Below, piece by piece: positions 61,071 through 64,000 of a DNA stretch of 64,000 nt. Source of the stretch: Rostratula benghalensis (Eukaryota > Chordata > Aves > Charadriiformes > Rostratulidae); NCBI GenBank assembly GCA_013399305.1, contig VXAI01000448.1, forward strand, positions 279,486-343,485. The letters are read 5' to 3'. A model generated the notes under the pieces. The model made no database searches. It saw only the letters and a program-made list of their open reading frames with translations, and was not told the origin of the DNA. The translations under genes were made by a program, and so were the position numbers. The first letter of the stretch is position 1, and every line of letters begins with the position of its first letter.

Positions 61071-61158
61071 TTTGTCTCCACGTATGCTTCTCATTTTAGG
61101 TTTAAAAAAAAAAAAGTTTGTCTCCATGTAACCTTCTCATTTAGGTTTTTAAAAAAAG
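61071..61158. repeat. Two-copy tandem duplication, ~44-bp unit
   Basis: Two adjacent units each open with TTTGTCTCCA, continue through a CTTCTCATTT block and TAGGTTT, and end in an A run. The copies are at about 61071-61116 and 61117-61158. They differ by a few substitutions and by the length of the A run, so this is a diverged intronic duplication, probably from replication slippage between the A runs. Confidence 0.8.
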
Positions 61159-61941
61159 CAGATATTCACTATATCTGATTAAGCTCCCATATTATTTTTT
61201 AATTTAAAAAACTATGTCTTCTCCTAATTCAAAATGTAGGATACTGACTGACAGTTTGAAAGAAATTCTACAATTAGTCACTGGAAGGAAGATGCTGTCT
61301 CAGTATTTTACTGTCATATCTGAAATATGCTGAGTCCAGCATTTTTTGCAGCATATTTAGCAGACGAGCAATTCTACTGCAGAACTCAAGGAAATTCTCC
61401 TCCCCTTAACAGAAGGCAGCTCAAATATTAAAAATTTCAGTCCCAGGGACTTCCTGAAGGCCACTGAGTCCACAGGATTTTGACACAGAGTCCAGGATAC
61501 TGCCTATTTATGGAGACATTTTTTCACTGCCGAGTTCTAAGTACAAAGGATTTCTCGAGTAGAATAAAAATGCTTGAATAATTTTTAACTCAAATACAAA
61601 GTTACAAAGAGACTTAAACACCAGAGCAGTATTTTAGGTGTACCTATTTATCATTTTACTACAGTTCACATTCTGCATTACAAAGACTGCCTTTGAGATA
61701 GTTATTTCCAGTACAGTTTTGGTTTGGGTTGTTTGGGGTTTTTTGCTCTTTAGAACGACAGTGAGTTTTAAGGCCCAACCTTAAGCAACTGGGACCCCAA
61801 GAAACCTTAAAAGAAATCTGCTGGAGTCTTCCCATTGCCTTTAGTGGCAACTGGATCTGGTCCTTTGTCAGCAGACAATGTTTCCCCTCATTACTTAGCA
61901 CTGGTCTGTTCAACACGTATGATAAAACAAACAGGTTGTAC

Positions 61942-62026
61942 CGCAACTCTTTTGCCAGAACTAAGTTTTTGCTGCTCTGCTTCTTGTCTTTCATCAGCGT
62001 CTGTTGCAAATGCCAGCACTTGGTAT
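61942..62026 (-). CDS. BBS9: BBS9 exon, beta-propeller segment (first exon in window)
   Basis: This 85-nt exon supplies the last base of a split codon and then 28 codons, beginning YQVLAFATDADERQEAEQQK and ending LSSGKRVA. Human BBS9 has a nearly identical stretch around residue 207 (from memory), inside the N-terminal beta-propeller, just before the VDW strand. The acceptor reads ATAACAG|ATACC and the donor GTTGCG|GTACAA; the donor is not strong, lacking the usual AG before GT. It ends in phase 0 and the next exon starts in phase 0. The acidic, Gln-rich run is probably a surface loop between propeller strands. Confidence 0.96.
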
Positions 62027-64000
62027 CTGTTATAGGAAGTGTAAAAAAAAAATTAAAATAAGTACATTTTTGTAGTTAAGACTCTTGCATTAAGTAAAAA
62101 ATCCAATATCATGATCATAGTATGAGGACACGCACATGGTCTAAAGGGATTGTTGGGAAGCCTACTGCAATACATATAGCATCAGCAAAGATGTCGGGTA
62201 ACAGCTAAGCATAAGGGCAGACGTCAAACCAAACATTTTTATTCAAATTTTATCTGGTGCTAAACCAAATTCAACAGCTAAATACATCAGAGGACAGAAA
62301 TCTAGACCACAAAGACAACAGAAGCAAGAAACAACCACTTCCAATTTTGAAATTAGGACTTTAATAGAAAACAAAACAACCTTTTTTCTCTTATTGAGCT
62401 TTAAAAAAATCCCACCTGAATTCCCCTGACAATCTGATACGTGTCAAAGTGACACTCTCAAGCCCATCCATTAGGTAACCTACGTGGTTCCAGACCAAGA
62501 GACAACAGTGAACTGGTCCCAGCAGATGGGGCATCTAGCAGAAGTTGAGAGGTTTGTGGGTTTGGTTTATTATTTTTTTATTATTATCATTATTTTGTAA
62601 CTGCCATCCAACCATACTAGGAAAAATTAGCAATGAAGACGTTAGAACAGAAGGTGTCACCTGCCATACAAGCTCCACAACTTCTATCTGTCCTCATTTA
62701 GACCTGTGCAATCCTCAAAGTTCAAGCTGTGCCCTCTCCCTGGCTCTTCTGTAACTATTTCTTTCCTGAATTTGTGCTGGTGTCCTAACTTACTGAACTA
62801 TCAATGTATGCTCATTAGGTAATCTGTAAATACTGAGGTTTGCTACAAAAGTGAAATAAAAACCCAAACAAACAACAGGAACAAAAAACCCACCGAAGAA
62901 AAAAAAGGGAAAAAAAAAAAAAATCAAACAACCTACCCAAACCCCTCAACTCATCCAAAACCACAGCATTCAAATCTGGAAGCCATGGAGTGCCATCAGC
63001 TCCTCAGCTCAAACCAACACATTTTTGACTGTTGCAATTCAAGTCTAACAAAAAGTACCTATTTCTGTATATTGCCAAGTTACAGCTTTTAAATGACACC
63101 AGAAGCCCTCACGTTTCAGATACATGCATTGTGGTGCTCACTACTGAAGGATTTCAGTTTCCAAAATTCTTTTATTTACATATGTAAGCTAGGTACTTGG
63201 ACTAAGACATGTAATTGCTTAAGGTAAAAGCCATGATCTAGTTAAAAATATTAAATAAGCTGCTTTTAGTACAACTATTATGTCTTTAAGTGCCCTGTGT
63301 AGGAATAAGTGCACTTCTCTACTTCAGTTTAGCACATGTGAGAAGTAGCAGATTCAGACCTAAGAAATATTTTATTGATAGCCTTGGCCAGTAGATTATC
63401 TTTTTATTAGCTGATCAGGGACTAACACAGAGTTTTCAAGCCAAACTCCCACTGATGATGCTCCAGTACCAACTATCTGCATACAAAGCTTTTCACCACC
63501 AAATTCTCAAGCCACAGACAACCAACACAGACTTTTCATTCCGCCATCACACCAAGCATACAATCATTCTAGTAAGAGCCATTTTGCTTTTAGATCTTGA
63601 AAGGATCTGGAAATATTGCTTTCAAATGAAGGCATTGGTCTGTATGAGCTATAGGAAGACAGATGATTTGAAAACTGGCAACTTGTACTGCTAAAAACAC
63701 TAGATGGAACTGTGGCATTTTTCATTTACTATCATGTGAAAAAAACATGTTTAATATAACTATATAACTAATATAACTATAAAAATAATGTCTTTTCTCC
63801 TTACCATATTGGTTTCCTTCACTTTAGAAGGATTACTTTATTCTAAGGTCCTAACAGTTCAGAAACACACTAGAGATTAAGGCCAAAGTGTCTTAACATT
63901 TGGGACTAAAGACAGAATCCAAGTAAAAATTTCTTTACAACTTCACCTCCCGACAATAAAATTTCAGCCACATTTGTTGTATAAGTCATGAAACTAAATA
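62027..64000 (-). other. BBS9: BBS9 intron upstream of the first exon in the window (partial)
   Basis: AT-rich sequence with no recognisable transposon or exon. It contains a long A-rich stretch at about 62860-62925 and a short AT-rich tandem (aatataactata twice) near 63752-63780. I looked for the preceding BBS9 exon, which should end with a codon split two bases before the first exon here, and did not find it. Confidence 0.8.

Larger units (their letters stand above)
60081..61941 (-). other. BBS9: BBS9 intron, first exon to exon A
   Basis: 1,861-bp intron. It holds a degraded internal CR1 fragment at 60268-60452 and a two-copy tandem duplication at 61071-61158. The rest is unremarkable AT-rich sequence with several A or T runs. 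Confidence 0.9.
17541..62026 (-). other. BBS9: BBS9 (PTHB1) gene body, 13 internal exons, 5' and 3' ends outside the window
   Basis: Thirteen exons on the minus strand give one continuous 496-codon frame that aligns end to end with vertebrate BBS9 as I remember it. BBS9 is a core subunit of the BBSome, the octameric coat that moves membrane proteins in and out of primary cilia; loss causes Bardet-Biedl syndrome in humans. Every intron is GT-AG and every junction phase matches, with no stop or frameshift, so this looks like the functional gene and not a retrocopy. Exons for the start of the propeller and for the C-terminal helical region were searched for by eye above 62026 and below 17541 and not found, so they should lie outside. 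Exon letters used here (first exon, then A to L) follow transcript order. Confidence 0.97.

Noticed and set aside
1..64000. tRNA, rRNA, miRNA and CRISPR-like arrays
   Set aside because: No cloverleaf with A and B boxes, no rRNA segments, no regularly spaced repeats and no convincing long hairpin apart from inverted CR1 pairs were noticed by eye.

Overview
The window is vertebrate nuclear DNA, almost certainly from a bird. The evidence is about twenty-two CR1 LINE fragments from several subfamilies, two solo-LTR-like blocks that open with TGTCCTG (typical of avian ERVL-type LTRs), AT-rich introns, and one split gene whose exons are separated by GT-AG introns of 0.6 to 14.5 kb. Nothing prokaryotic is present: no operons, CRISPR arrays, tRNA or rRNA genes were seen. 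The species cannot be fixed by eye; the variety of CR1 copies only argues for a lineage with recent CR1 activity.

The only gene I can support is BBS9 (PTHB1, a core subunit of the ciliary BBSome), on the minus strand. Thirteen consecutive internal coding exons run from 62026 down to 17541. Joined at the splice sites given below they make one uninterrupted frame of 1,489 nt (about 496 codons), and every junction phase agrees. They correspond to roughly residues 205-700 of the ~887-residue human protein as I recall it: the second half of the N-terminal beta-propeller, the linker, the GAE (gamma-adaptin-ear-like) domain, the platform domain and the start of the C-terminal helical region. The first exons lie above 64000 and the last exons below position 1; neither promoter nor 3' end is in the window. 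One exon (32075-32089) is a 15-nt in-frame microexon.

Layout: 1-17540 is one large intron (right end) with CR1 copies at 1, 1.5, 7.7, 10.1, 12.7 and 13.9 kb. 17.5-34.4 kb holds seven exons (L to F in my lettering) with CR1 copies between them. 37.0-43.5 kb holds exons E, D and C and a solo LTR at 38.4-39.1 kb. 43.5-58.1 kb is the largest internal intron, with a 360-base assembly gap inside a CR1 copy, a second LTR and six CR1 fragments. 58.1-62.0 kb holds exons B, A and the first exon, and 62.0-64.0 kb is repeat-poor intron.

All long reading frames outside the exons fall on CR1 or LTR sequence, or are composition artefacts. The points most worth a second look are the microexon and its displaced pyrimidine tract, an inverted pair of closely related CR1 copies bracketing two exons (possible circular RNA), highly similar direct CR1 repeats that could mediate exon-removing recombination, and a possible cryptic in-frame exon at 50233-50277. 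I found no convincing undescribed biological system.
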